33,034 nucleotides of DNA from Syntrophobacteraceae bacterium. Its GTDB lineage: Bacteria > Desulfobacterota > Syntrophobacteria > Syntrophobacterales > Syntrophobacteraceae. Below the pieces are notes generated by a model. That model searched no databases, was not told the DNA's origin, and saw nothing but the letters and a program-made list of their open reading frames with translations. Positions 8,165 to 16,624 of this stretch are shown here, piece by piece; position 1 is the stretch's first letter; every line of letters starts with the position of its first letter. The stretch lies in NCBI GenBank assembly GCA_031292215.1, contig JARLHO010000087.1:1-33034 (forward strand), read 5' to 3'. The translations under genes were made by a program, and so were the position numbers.

Positions 8165-10459
8165 TTACGGGTCTGCGAATTTTTTCGCCAGATCGTTATC
8201 GATCACATAGAGGCATACCTCCCTTGCGCTATTTTCGGTGTAGCCGTACCTGGAGACGAGGTTGCGAATAAGGATGGCGACATCGTCTTTGATTCGCTTG
8301 TCGTAAGTCTTGAACCCCTCCGTTGCGTAATCTTTGACTCCACTTCGGAAGTTGTCGTTTTTGAGGAAGGGATCCAGCACGTTTTCTTTCAGGTTGTGGA
8401 CGTACCGGTCATGCAAAGATTGGTAGAGATGGGTTTCACACACCGGTTTCTCCTCGATTAGAATCTCCCGGGCAAGGGTTTGGGACGCATATGTGTTCTG
8501 CACCTCCATCCTGAATGCCCTTCGTTTGTCCGCGTCCGAACGATTCCCCAGGATCTTGCGCTCGATGGTTTCGAACAGCTCCTCGGTAATCTTTAGTTCC
8601 TCGTTTGTATAGTGGCATTTCAGGGTCTGTCCGATTTCGAAATTCACTGCGAACAGGTAGTTTTGAATCTGCCGGGAAATGTTATCCTCATTGTAATAGT
8701 AGAGTGATTCCTTTACCTCCTGGAGGACCGTGTAGTCGTAGAGACCGCTAAGGGCCACGGAAAAATCCTCCGAAACGGGTCCGCCCTCGCGGCAATGCTT
8801 CTTGAAGTAAAGGTTCAACATGGCCATCGTGATAGGCTTGCCCTTCTTCATGTAAGCCTGGTAGAATTCGTTGAACATCCTGATCGAATCTCTTCCGGTA
8901 AAGCCTCTGTCTCCTTCCGACTCCGATTCGGCGATGATTTTCCGCCGCCTCTTTGCAGTAAAATTTTTTCGGTCCCCCTCCGAGAGCCAGGGAGGAATGA
9001 TCCCCGCGTATATATCCATTTTGAGCAGCAGAAGATTTCGGTCGCAATAGATGCCGTATTGGCTTGCGTCGGGTATCCACTCGGCTATGGCCGGGGATTT
9101 GGGAATCAGCCTCGAAGAAATGACGATTTTTGCGAAATTTTCAAGGACTCTTGGGAGAAAATATTTTTGGATCTGGTTGCCGAAAATGTTTTCATAGATT
9201 TTAATCTCGGTATTATAATCGAGCACATAGGGTACTTTCACATAAGTGATGCGATCTGCAAACGACTGGGTATCCGCTGTGTTCTCGCGGTCCTCGGGGT
9301 TCATGAGCGCAAAGAAAAGCGAATTGACATTTTCTTCTATGCAATCCACCTTATGCACCCCTTCACTTATAATTCCGTGCAGATTGGCGAACCGCTCCTT
9401 ATTGTGGTCCTTGATGTCCATTAAGGCGTAAATACCATTGTTAGTGTTGGCATACCGCGAATAAAGGTACCTTACTCTATTGCCGTCCATCAATAGAGTA
9501 TTGAGATTGTTTTGGATCTGGTCATCGCTTACGCTGTGCGTCCGCTCTATTTTGTCGCCGGGGTTGAATACACTGATCCCGATTCCGAGCCTTCTATTGA
9601 ACAGGTGCTTTCGCGCATACACCATTGTAAAGACTTTGCACGGCGAGTCCAAAATCTCTAGAAGCGCATGGTATAACGATTGGCAGATAGTGCAGGGGCT
9701 GTCCTTGAAAACCCATTCGTATTGCTTGTGAGAAAAGAGCTTGTGCTTGAAAGCCTCGTCGGAAATGAGTTCGTCGAAGAAGTCCCTGCGGTAGGTTTTG
9801 GGAATAAGAAGCAGGGGGCTGTCATGGCTGGGACATGCTATTTCCAGGTACTCTTTGCCGGGGGCAGGCGACGGGGCCACGGCCTGCCCGCCCCCGGTGG
9901 AGCGCTCCACGATATCTTTTAATTGGTCGACGAGGTATTTTGCCGTGGGGTCCGTTCCGTTTCCAAGCAGTTTCCTGTCCAGGCGCCAAACCGTCTCGAA
10001 GCTCGATCCTTCCTCGGTTGCCGCATATTTTTCGAATTTCATCAGCAAGTTATTTAGAAAAGTGCTCTTGCCGCATCCGTGGGGACCCTCGAAAATGTAG
10101 ATTCTGTTTTGCCTGATGCCGCGCCGGAATGAGGAAATGTGTCCGAGCAGCCTGTTTAGGAAAAGCCGGTCGCCAAAAAACGGCCTGTCGGTCTCCTGTT
10201 CGAACAGGCGGCTCGAGTCGTAGGGGACATAGTTTATCGATTCGGGGTCATCGGGGTATTCATCTGTTCCAACATCCATGTAGCTGTATATCATGTCATG
10301 GAACATCTGGAAGACGTTGCGGAAGATGCGCTCGGGAAACTTGGCTGCAAGGGCGATATATTCCGGATAGCTAAACGGAGTGCGCCGCCCCCGCTCCTCT
10401 ATCCTGACGCAGAGTTCGTTAATCGCGCGTTGGCCATTTGAGAGTTCCGTGTCCATCAT
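8165..10459 (-). CDS. Second PrkA-like AAA+ protein (divergent paralogue)
   Basis: This 764-aa protein is last in the prkA-yhbH-spoVR operon. It has a Walker A motif GPHGCGKST at residues 125-133. A possible metal site follows, with C209-x2-H212 (CPSHDSPLLLIP) and C256-x2-C259 (CTIC). PrkA-type proteins have a comparable CP..PL.LIP segment, which supports a PrkA relationship, but overall it differs greatly from the first PrkA in the operon. The counterpart of the Walker B/sensor region (around DIKDHNKERFANL) is not canonical, so kinase activity cannot be assumed. The ATG overlaps the spoVR stop as ATGA, with GAGG 8 nt upstream, which implies translational coupling. The C-terminal third is mainly charged and helical. 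Confidence 0.8.
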   Translation of the reverse strand: MMDTELSNGQRAINELCVRIEERGRRTPFSYPEYIALAAKFPERIFRNVFQMFHDMIYSYMDVGTDEYPDDPESINYVPYDSSRLFEQETDRPFFGDRLFLNRLLGHISSFRRGIRQNRIYIFEGPHGCGKSTFLNNLLMKFEKYAATEEGSSFETVWRLDRKLLGNGTDPTAKYLVDQLKDIVERSTGGGQAVAPSPAPGKEYLEIACPSHDSPLLLIPKTYRRDFFDELISDEAFKHKLFSHKQYEWVFKDSPCTICQSLYHALLEILDSPCKVFTMVYARKHLFNRRLGIGISVFNPGDKIERTHSVSDDQIQNNLNTLLMDGNRVRYLYSRYANTNNGIYALMDIKDHNKERFANLHGIISEGVHKVDCIEENVNSLFFALMNPEDRENTADTQSFADRITYVKVPYVLDYNTEIKIYENIFGNQIQKYFLPRVLENFAKIVISSRLIPKSPAIAEWIPDASQYGIYCDRNLLLLKMDIYAGIIPPWLSEGDRKNFTAKRRRKIIAESESEGDRGFTGRDSIRMFNEFYQAYMKKGKPITMAMLNLYFKKHCREGGPVSEDFSVALSGLYDYTVLQEVKESLYYYNEDNISRQIQNYLFAVNFEIGQTLKCHYTNEELKITEELFETIERKILGNRSDADKRRAFRMEVQNTYASQTLAREILIEEKPVCETHLYQSLHDRYVHNLKENVLDPFLKNDNFRSGVKDYATEGFKTYDKRIKDDVAILIRNLVSRYGYTENSAREVCLYVIDNDLAKKFADP

Positions 10460-12084
10460 AACAGTGTCCTCGATAGCTGCCTGTCTTTCATGGTATAGAG
10501 CACCCTTCGGTGAGAGGGTTCCCTGTCGGCGGGGGGAGGCGACTCCCCGGGATAAGATTCGCGCGCCTTTTTAATCGGCTCCGAAGTTTCGAGCTTCACC
10601 GGCCCGCCCCAGAGGTATTCGATCCCGATCATAGTGTTCGAAATGAATTCCTTTACGAGCGGTTTGCCCTCGAAGTGGTGGTTGAGGCACAGGCAGTTGT
10701 CCTCGGTATTCGATTTTTCGATTTCTATAAACGGCGGATGATAGAGCTGGTCCAGGACCATTTGCCTGTACTGCCCCGCGTCCCTGCTTCGTACGTAGTA
10801 CTCCCTGGTCCCCTTGTCGGGGTTTAGTCTTGCGCCTGTTACGAAAAGTTTGTGCCTGTCCACGAATTCCTGGTCCACGAAGCTGTTTATGAACGTAAAG
10901 TCGTTGAAATCTTCCCTGACCCTGAAGATATGGTCCAGTCCGGAACCGGTGGCTTTATCGTAGTCGCGCCGCCGCCCGGCGTTTTGGAGCCTTTGAAAAT
11001 CGTAGCTCATCTTGCCTTTGTCAGCCATCTCTTCGATGTGGCTAAAGAGCCGCATCCCGAGGGCATAGGGATTTAGGCCGATTCTGGGCAGGGAAGTGAC
11101 CAAGGCGTTAACTCTGGCAAACCCCACTTCATTTCCCCTGATCCGGTCGTCTTTGAGGAAGAGTTTCTCGTGCCAGTAGCTGGCCCAGCCTTCGTTTAGG
11201 ATTTTAGTGCGGATCTGGGGCTGGAAATAGAGCGAGGTCTTGCGCACTATTTCGATCACCGACTGCATCCACCGGTTTTCTTCCTTTTGCAAAAAGGCGG
11301 AATTGAGCAGCAGGAAATCGAGCAGGTCTCGCGCTTGCCGCCGCCCTTGTTTCTTGTGGCGGTCGAAAAGAGCGTCGAATTCCGGATAAGACCTTGTAAC
11401 CTGAGAGAAAAAAAGGGTTTCGGACATTTCGCCGAATTGGCGCGCCGCTTCGTTATAGCGGTCGATCTCCTTTAGATAATCGATGAGGTTTACTTTACGG
11501 ATGGTCTGAAGAAATATATCGAAGTAGAAGTCGAGCTTTGCGGAGGTCTTGATTTCCCCGGGCTGGTTTAGTTCGGAGAGCTCGGAGTGGAACCCCACCA
11601 GGTTGTCTATGCTGCGGCTGAATTCGATCACGTAATCGACCCATCGCCCCTTCTCGGATCGAAGCATGGCGATCGACCTCTTGTCGGAGAGCGCCCGTCC
11701 GGCGAAATCTTCATCCCAGGTGTGCTTAAAGAACGTATTGTTTTGAAAAAAATCGATATGGGCCAGCACGTGGTAGAAGATCATGACATTTAACCAGTCG
11801 GGATTGTTGTCGTTATAGAACGAAATCGCCGGACGCGTATTGATCACCGTTTCGTAGGGATTGTTGGGGTAGAGTTCGTACCTTCCTTTCTCCTTTAGAA
11901 CTTCGACGTCGTTTACCCAGTAATCGTAGAGGGTGGGGATCATGTGTTTGGAGGAAAGTTCGATCAGATCTGTATTGGTCACGATGTATTCGAGCGTTTC
12001 GTCCCCGAAGCGCAACCCCGACTTTCGGGCCCTTTCCTTGCACCCTTCCATTATTTTTTTGGTGTGCTGATTGATAAGCTCCAT
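10456..12084 (-). CDS. spoVR: SpoVR family protein
   Basis: The 542-aa product is a SpoVR/YcgB family member of near-normal length (YcgB is about 510). Typical conserved segments are HVLAHIDFFQNN near residue 105 and LNEGWASYWHEK near residue 304. It is predicted to be soluble. The biochemical role is unknown. The family is linked to spore cortex formation in Bacillus and is co-inherited with PrkA and YhbH/YeaH in many non-sporulating bacteria, where stress or starvation is the usual context. The start has GGAG 8 nt upstream and follows the yhbH stop by 15 bases. The C-terminus runs about 30 residues beyond the usual end as a Pro/Ser/Arg-rich tail overlapping the next gene. Confidence 0.93.
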   Translation of the reverse strand: MELINQHTKKIMEGCKERARKSGLRFGDETLEYIVTNTDLIELSSKHMIPTLYDYWVNDVEVLKEKGRYELYPNNPYETVINTRPAISFYNDNNPDWLNVMIFYHVLAHIDFFQNNTFFKHTWDEDFAGRALSDKRSIAMLRSEKGRWVDYVIEFSRSIDNLVGFHSELSELNQPGEIKTSAKLDFYFDIFLQTIRKVNLIDYLKEIDRYNEAARQFGEMSETLFFSQVTRSYPEFDALFDRHKKQGRRQARDLLDFLLLNSAFLQKEENRWMQSVIEIVRKTSLYFQPQIRTKILNEGWASYWHEKLFLKDDRIRGNEVGFARVNALVTSLPRIGLNPYALGMRLFSHIEEMADKGKMSYDFQRLQNAGRRRDYDKATGSGLDHIFRVREDFNDFTFINSFVDQEFVDRHKLFVTGARLNPDKGTREYYVRSRDAGQYRQMVLDQLYHPPFIEIEKSNTEDNCLCLNHHFEGKPLVKEFISNTMIGIEYLWGGPVKLETSEPIKKARESYPGESPPPADREPSHRRVLYTMKDRQLSRTLL

Positions 12085-12099
12085 CTTTATGGCTCCATG

Positions 12100-13428
12100 T
12101 CAGGAGAGCAGTCTCTTTATTCCCTCTATGAGCTGAACCTCGGTTGCGTTTTCGCCTACCTTATCTATGCGAAGCGCCTGCGCAAATTCTTCGAGAAGCC
12201 CGGAGTTCGCTATATACTTCTCCACAGTGGTCGAGCCGCCGGGGCTCGAACCCGCAATAGTCACCCCGACCCTGCTCGCAAATCCGAGGGTTTTCCTGAT
12301 CTCGGCGACCGTGTCGTGTCCCTGCGAATCCCAGTCGTCTCCGTCTGTGCCGTGGAAAACGTAGATATTGTAGTCGCGGGCCAGATTTCCCGCCTCAACG
12401 ATCTCGTTTACCAGCCGGTAGGCCGATTCGACCCGGGTCCCGCCCGCCACCGAAGAGTTGTAGTAGGTGTAGAAGTCGGTGACCTCCCTGGCCGTTGTGT
12501 CATGCAAAATGAACTTCGTTTCCACCTGTCTTTCGTACTGATAAAGAATCCAGCTGTAGATCAGCACGTGCTGGGTAACGACCGCGTCTGTGGGCGGGCC
12601 GGCCATCGAACCCGAGTAGTCCCTTAGAAAGAAGATCATGGCCTGCGATTCGTAGTCTTTTTCCTTCGACAGGATCCGGTAGACTTGGTCCTGCGGGGAA
12701 ACCAGAAACCGCGCGAGGTCGATTTCCCCGCTGTCCGTGATGTTGCCGAGGTTGATATTGGTCTGGACGACTTTTTTTAGTGTCGCCTTCTTGTCGAGCA
12801 ACTGCCCGTTTCTTGCGTGCCTGTCGGTAAGATCGTAGGTGAAACGGGTTAGCGAACGCTTTGTCCCCTTGTTTTTAAGATTTGGCAATTCGAACTTCTC
12901 GCCCAGGACCTTCCCGAGATCGTAGGCGCTCGATTCTATTTCATGAGCGGCCTCTTCCCCGCCGCCCGGCCCCGCACCCTGGCCGCCTTCCCCCGGAGTC
13001 CCGTCGGCCGGCTCCTCTCCAATCACTTCCCCTTCTTTGCCTTCACCCGTTCCTCCCGATGTGCTTTCTTCCTCCGTCTCCTCGCTCCTGGCGTCATGGA
13101 TGAATTTTTCCTCAACCGTTGTGGGCACCAGGATGATTTTGTCCTTGCCCCCGCGACCGGGCTTTACCAGCCGTCCAACCCGGATCTTGCGCGGGAAACC
13201 ATCCGTTTCCCGCTGCTTGTCGCGTTCGAGAAGCTCGTCTATGGCGCTTAGACTCTGGACCTGAGAGGCGATGGAAGGCGATGAGTCTTGAATAAAAACC
13301 ATGTCGCCGCCCCAGCAGGCCTTATCCGGCCCATGCGTACCAAGGAGCGGAGGCGCGCTGTCTTGCGCTTCGCCCCGCAAGGCCTCTTCGCGTTTGCTCT
13401 CGGGGGAGTCTGAAACCCTATGTCCCAT
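12100..13428 (-). CDS. yhbH: YhbH/YeaH (DUF444) protein with vWA-like domain
   Basis: The 442-aa protein has the DUF444 layout. A basic N-terminal part is followed by a low-complexity Gly/Glu-rich linker (about 115-160), the family block LGKVLGEKFELPNLKNKG, and a C-terminal von Willebrand A-like domain with a MIDAS motif D270-x-S272-x-S274 (RDYSGSM) and a GGT loop. Members always travel with prkA and spoVR. Binding of a PrkA partner through the metal site is plausible but unproven. GAGG lies 5 nt before the ATG at 13428; an ATG at 13302 (MVFIQD) is a less likely alternative. About 40 N-terminal residues have no counterpart in the family. The gap to prkA is 21 bases. Confidence 0.92.
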   Translation of the reverse strand: MGHRVSDSPESKREEALRGEAQDSAPPLLGTHGPDKACWGGDMVFIQDSSPSIASQVQSLSAIDELLERDKQRETDGFPRKIRVGRLVKPGRGGKDKIILVPTTVEEKFIHDARSEETEEESTSGGTGEGKEGEVIGEEPADGTPGEGGQGAGPGGGEEAAHEIESSAYDLGKVLGEKFELPNLKNKGTKRSLTRFTYDLTDRHARNGQLLDKKATLKKVVQTNINLGNITDSGEIDLARFLVSPQDQVYRILSKEKDYESQAMIFFLRDYSGSMAGPPTDAVVTQHVLIYSWILYQYERQVETKFILHDTTAREVTDFYTYYNSSVAGGTRVESAYRLVNEIVEAGNLARDYNIYVFHGTDGDDWDSQGHDTVAEIRKTLGFASRVGVTIAGSSPGGSTTVEKYIANSGLLEEFAQALRIDKVGENATEVQLIEGIKRLLS

Positions 13429-13449
13429 GGGGCCCTCGTTTACCTTTTT

Positions 13450-15516
13450 TTAGTTCTCGTCGATTTTGGTGCAAAAGTACTCCACGGTCTTCTGGGCACA
13501 GGTCCGGCAGTATCCCAGTTTGTCGAGCATGGCGATTATGATCCGGTCGTAGAGCTTCTGGTTTTCCTCGTTGGTGCGGTTGGCCAAGGCGCCGATAAGG
13601 CTCCCCGCCCCGGCGATGTCGGATTTTAGCCGTACCTCGGTTACCGCCTTGACCAGTTCGAGATTGTCCATGAAGTCATAATCGCGGTCCGTGGACAGCT
13701 TCTGGCCGTAAATCTTTCGAATTGAAGTCCTGAAGGATTCCCTTTGCTCCCGGGTCTTTAGCCCCAGCCTGTCTTCGACGGATTGAATGTAGCGCTCGTC
13801 GATCTTTAAAGCCTTCAACTCTCCGGTCTGCGGATTTTTGTATTTCCACATCCTCTCAGGGCCCAGTTCTTCGGCGTCCATCCCGATGATCATGTTCACG
13901 TAGTTCATCACGTCCTTGCGAATGGCATGGGGTTCATCCATATAGGCATTGAACATCTCGGTCATTATCCGTTCACGGTATAGTCCTCTGGCGATTTTTA
14001 GATCGTCGAGGTACTTTGCGCGCTCGTTTGCCTCCGAAACATAATCGAGCACCACCCGTTCGATGCACTTGAAGATGTCGTAGGAGAACATGCATTGACC
14101 TTCATTGGTCTCCGAGGTCTCCATGAGCAGTTGGACGGCCCGGCCAAGATTGCGCTGGCCCAGTCCCTTCTGGCCGAACCTCTTGGTGATGTCCGGTTCG
14201 TGATTGAGGGCGTCGATGACCTCGCTTAGCGTCTTTATGCTCTTCTCGCCTGCTACTTCGCCTGCGGCCAGCTTCATCGTTTCGATCGGGGTGAGTTTTT
14301 CGGATCTGGGCAGCCGGCTAAGCACCACCGCAGCCGATACGGCGCTGTTGAGATTGGGATCCTGGTGAAGCTTTTCCTTTGTCAGGGTCGTTTTGGCCTC
14401 GCTGCCTATGGCGTAGGAGGTCAACTGCTCCTGGAGCCGGTAGTCGGTGTTGTGGGCCACGTAGCAAATCCTGCATCGGTCCACTATCGGCGCCTCCTCC
14501 TTTTCAGCAAGGAACCTGTTGAACTCGGAGTTGTTGCTGGTGGCGATGATCAGGGTGTCGATGGGCCAACGGAACCCGTCGATTTCTATGTTCCGGTTCT
14601 GGATCACCCCCAGGTAGACCTGCACGAGGTCCTTTTTGTTCTTGAAGATTTCATCGCTGAAATGGATTCCTCCGCCCGCCACCCGAGCCAGGGCGCCCCG
14701 TCTCAAGTCGAACCGGTAGGGGTTGTTCAGGTCCGTTATGTGGAGCAGCCGCTGGATCGATTCTTCCCCCAGCAGATCGACGGCCGATGAGGTTATCTTG
14801 TCCTTTGCCGAGTATTTGCCGGTCATCGACCCCATGCTCTCGCTAAGCGGGACCGGGACGACTTCGAAAAAGCCAAGGAGCTTTTCGAGATCTCCTTTCG
14901 AGTATTCCCTTATCTCGTTTAGCATGTAGTCGCTGCACGCCCCGAGAGGCCTGAAATTGAGATAGAGTCTTTCGATCTGCTCGTCGGAAAAACCGGCCGC
15001 TTCGGAAAGAAACCGCCTGTTCTTGTCCGGGGATTCATAGAGATTCAACGCCAGGATCATCGGGTCTTCGAAGGTTTGAGACTGTATCGTCTTTATCTTG
15101 CCGTAGTTTCCGAACGCCTCCAGGTTCTTGATATTGAAGGTATATCTTCGGTTTTCCTCCCGGGCGATAAAACTGCGGTACAGACTGCACAGATAGTCGA
15201 CAAGGAATGTTTTCCCGTTGCCCGGTTCCCCGACGAGAACGAAAGCCATCTCCCGCGAGGAACCCCCTTCGGCGGCATCCTTTACAAACGAGACGAAACT
15301 GTTGATCTCGTCGTACATGCCGATGACGTGCTTCGAGAAGGCCCGAAAGATCTTGAAATCATAGGTGCTCTTGCCGTTTACCAGCACTTTCTCTATCCCC
15401 GACGGCTCGTCGAGGATCATTCTGGCCACGGCTTGGTAGGCGTTTTCAAAATGCCTCTTTCCCTCCCTGACCAGTTGAATATGGTATTGAAGGCTCTTAG
15501 CGTTATTTGCTTCCAT
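13450..15516 (-). CDS. prkA: PrkA serine protein kinase / AAA+ ATPase
   Basis: The 688-aa protein has the PrkA arrangement: an N-terminal AAA+ core with Walker A GEPGNGKT (residues 96-103), a Walker B-like segment GGIHFSDE (about 282-289) and a sensor-1 segment IIATSNNSEF, then the PrkA C-terminal domain. It contains a Cys pair in DRCRICY. PrkA/YeaG is reported as a Ser/Thr kinase in several bacteria, and protease-like activity has been proposed for B. subtilis PrkA, so the activity is best left open. The ATG at 15516 has GGAG 6 nt upstream; the frame extends to a TTG at 15528 that overlaps this site. It is the first gene of the four-gene operon. Confidence 0.93.
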   Translation of the reverse strand: MEANNAKSLQYHIQLVREGKRHFENAYQAVARMILDEPSGIEKVLVNGKSTYDFKIFRAFSKHVIGMYDEINSFVSFVKDAAEGGSSREMAFVLVGEPGNGKTFLVDYLCSLYRSFIAREENRRYTFNIKNLEAFGNYGKIKTIQSQTFEDPMILALNLYESPDKNRRFLSEAAGFSDEQIERLYLNFRPLGACSDYMLNEIREYSKGDLEKLLGFFEVVPVPLSESMGSMTGKYSAKDKITSSAVDLLGEESIQRLLHITDLNNPYRFDLRRGALARVAGGGIHFSDEIFKNKKDLVQVYLGVIQNRNIEIDGFRWPIDTLIIATSNNSEFNRFLAEKEEAPIVDRCRICYVAHNTDYRLQEQLTSYAIGSEAKTTLTKEKLHQDPNLNSAVSAAVVLSRLPRSEKLTPIETMKLAAGEVAGEKSIKTLSEVIDALNHEPDITKRFGQKGLGQRNLGRAVQLLMETSETNEGQCMFSYDIFKCIERVVLDYVSEANERAKYLDDLKIARGLYRERIMTEMFNAYMDEPHAIRKDVMNYVNMIIGMDAEELGPERMWKYKNPQTGELKALKIDERYIQSVEDRLGLKTREQRESFRTSIRKIYGQKLSTDRDYDFMDNLELVKAVTEVRLKSDIAGAGSLIGALANRTNEENQKLYDRIIIAMLDKLGYCRTCAQKTVEYFCTKIDEN

Positions 15517-15581
15517 CTTCTGCTCCAAGCTGAAGAGTTAGGGTGGCTTTTAGAAGACTCTCCTGGATGTCCTACGCTAAT

Positions 15582-15596
15582 TCAAGCTTTGTGCCC
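15582..15596 (-). promoter_or_regulatory. Possible imperfect sigma-54 promoter for the prkA operon
   Basis: The minus strand reads GGGCACAAAGCTTGA about 65 bases upstream of prkA. It matches the -24 GGCAC and the -12 TTG with correct spacing, but the essential -12 GC reads GA. In E. coli yeaGH is linked to nitrogen starvation and sigma-54, which makes this worth noting. The match is weak. Confidence 0.2.
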
Positions 15597-15692
15597 GGTG
15601 CAGGATAAAGAGCTTCGAAAAATAATTATTTTCGGGTTTTGGCCCGGAGACTACGGCGCAGGTGCGGCGGCGCGTTAAATGGCGAGCCCCGT

Positions 15693-15815
15693 CTAGTGTT
15701 ACGTCCCGTAAGTTATATGTTATTGCCAACAAGCCAACGACGTAGGGTGGGCACGGCTTTTTTGTGCCCACCGACTGCTTTTCAGTATCGTTGAATTTTC
15801 GGGACGCAACACTAG
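15693..15815. mobile_element. MITE-like 123-bp element
   Basis: The element is bounded by imperfect terminal inverted repeats of about 20 bp (CTAGTGTTACGTCCCGTAAG at the left; the right end reads CTAGTGTTGCGTCCCGAAAA on the minus strand). It carries a central hairpin with a 9-bp stem, GGTGGGCAC / GTGCCCACC at 15746-15772. It has no open frame of its own. The GTGGGCAC...GTGCCCAC core resembles small non-autonomous repeats found in many bacterial genomes. It sits between the prkA operon and the HxlR gene. Confidence 0.65.
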
Positions 15816-16120
15816 CTCGCTCCATGACATTTGTTTGACGCTGCCTTCCGTGCAAATGCATCCCCCCGGGACTTGCAAAAAGGACCATTGGCATACTGAT
15901 GCCCCTTTTGGCCCTGCAATGCAGTTCCAATAATTGAGAGTCAACCGATGGACATCTTGAGCGGCATCCCGAAGACGGCTACGCGCGCGTCATGGTGTTC
16001 GCCGATGGAATGCCCGCATGGGAAGAAAAAGGATACCCCATTTTTCGTCCGGGTCAAGTCTGCCGCACAAAAACAAAACGATCGGCCCGAGCGTGGACAG
16101 CAAAGACCCGCGCCTTCCCA
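15816..16120. other. Intergenic, no gene recognised
   Basis: Only short overlapping frames without protein-family features occur here. The stretch follows the stop codon of the HxlR gene (minus strand). No terminator was found. Confidence 0.5.
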
Positions 16121-16450
16121 TCACGAGTCCATAGAACGCATGATCTGGTATTGCCGCCCCCACCGGTGCATCTCGTCCAGGATGGGTTTAAGACTTTTTC
16201 CCGTTTCCGTGATCGAGTATTCGACCCGGGGAGGCACCTCCGCGTAGACTTTACGCGCGACAAGATTATCGTTTTCCATCTGCCGGAGCTGCTGAGTGAG
16301 CATCTTCTGGCTTATCCCGGAAATCCCGCGGGACAGTTCGCCAAATCTTTTCGTGCCTGTAAACAACTCCCGCAGGATCAACACCTTCCATTTGTTGCCC
16401 AAAAGGGCCAAGGTGATTTCCACCGGGCAGCCGAACTTTTCTCCGGACAT
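16121..16450 (-). CDS. HxlR-family (DUF24) redox-type transcription regulator
   Basis: The 109-aa protein is a winged-helix regulator of the HxlR family, with LGNKWKVLILREL followed by GISQKMLTQQLRQMENDNLV and the wing YAEVPPRVEYSIT. A Cys near the N-terminus (C8 in FGCPVE) corresponds to the redox-sensing Cys of YodB, CatR and HypR. The ATG at 16450 has a strong AAAGGAG 7 nt upstream; a longer frame from 16477 would place this site inside the coding region. It is divergent from a dioxygenase, FMN reductase and DoxX operon. A palindrome covers its own promoter. It is probably a quinone/electrophile-sensing repressor of itself and of the divergent operon. Confidence 0.93.
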   Translation of the reverse strand: MSGEKFGCPVEITLALLGNKWKVLILRELFTGTKRFGELSRGISGISQKMLTQQLRQMENDNLVARKVYAEVPPRVEYSITETGKSLKPILDEMHRWGRQYQIMRSMDS

Positions 16451-16476
16451 ATCTTTCTCCTTTAACAATACTGCCA

Positions 16477-16504
16477 TACTTACCTTTTGGTTAGTACATT
16501 ACAA
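16477..16504 (-). promoter_or_regulatory. Promoter of the HxlR gene
   Basis: The minus strand has TTGTAA (16504-16499), a 16-base spacer, and TAAGTA (16482-16477), about 25 bases upstream of the start codon. It overlaps the palindromic operator. Confidence 0.4.
16478..16495. promoter_or_regulatory. Palindromic operator for the HxlR regulator
   Basis: ACTTACC-TTTT-GGTTAGT is a near-perfect palindrome (6 of 7 paired positions) in the divergent intergenic region. It covers the spacer and part of the -10 of the regulator's promoter, as expected for autorepression. Confidence 0.55.
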
Positions 16505-16624
16505 ATTAGTGCCTACTTGCATTTCGATCGTTTCAGCCATAATGTAGGGCCAATCGCTAAAGCAAGCAAGCGGTCGCTCACCGGGCGGGCGCCGATACAA
16601 ACAGCGGAGCATGGAGGCAGGAAA

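Noticed and set aside
12229-12256. tRNA T-arm-like sequence (GGGTTCGAGCCCC on the minus strand)
   Set aside because: It lies inside the vWA domain of the YhbH gene, and no acceptor, D or anticodon arms fit around it.
15577-15930. 117-codon minus-strand frame upstream of the prkA operon
   Set aside because: It runs through the MITE-like element and its inverted repeats; the translation reflects the repeat, not a gene.
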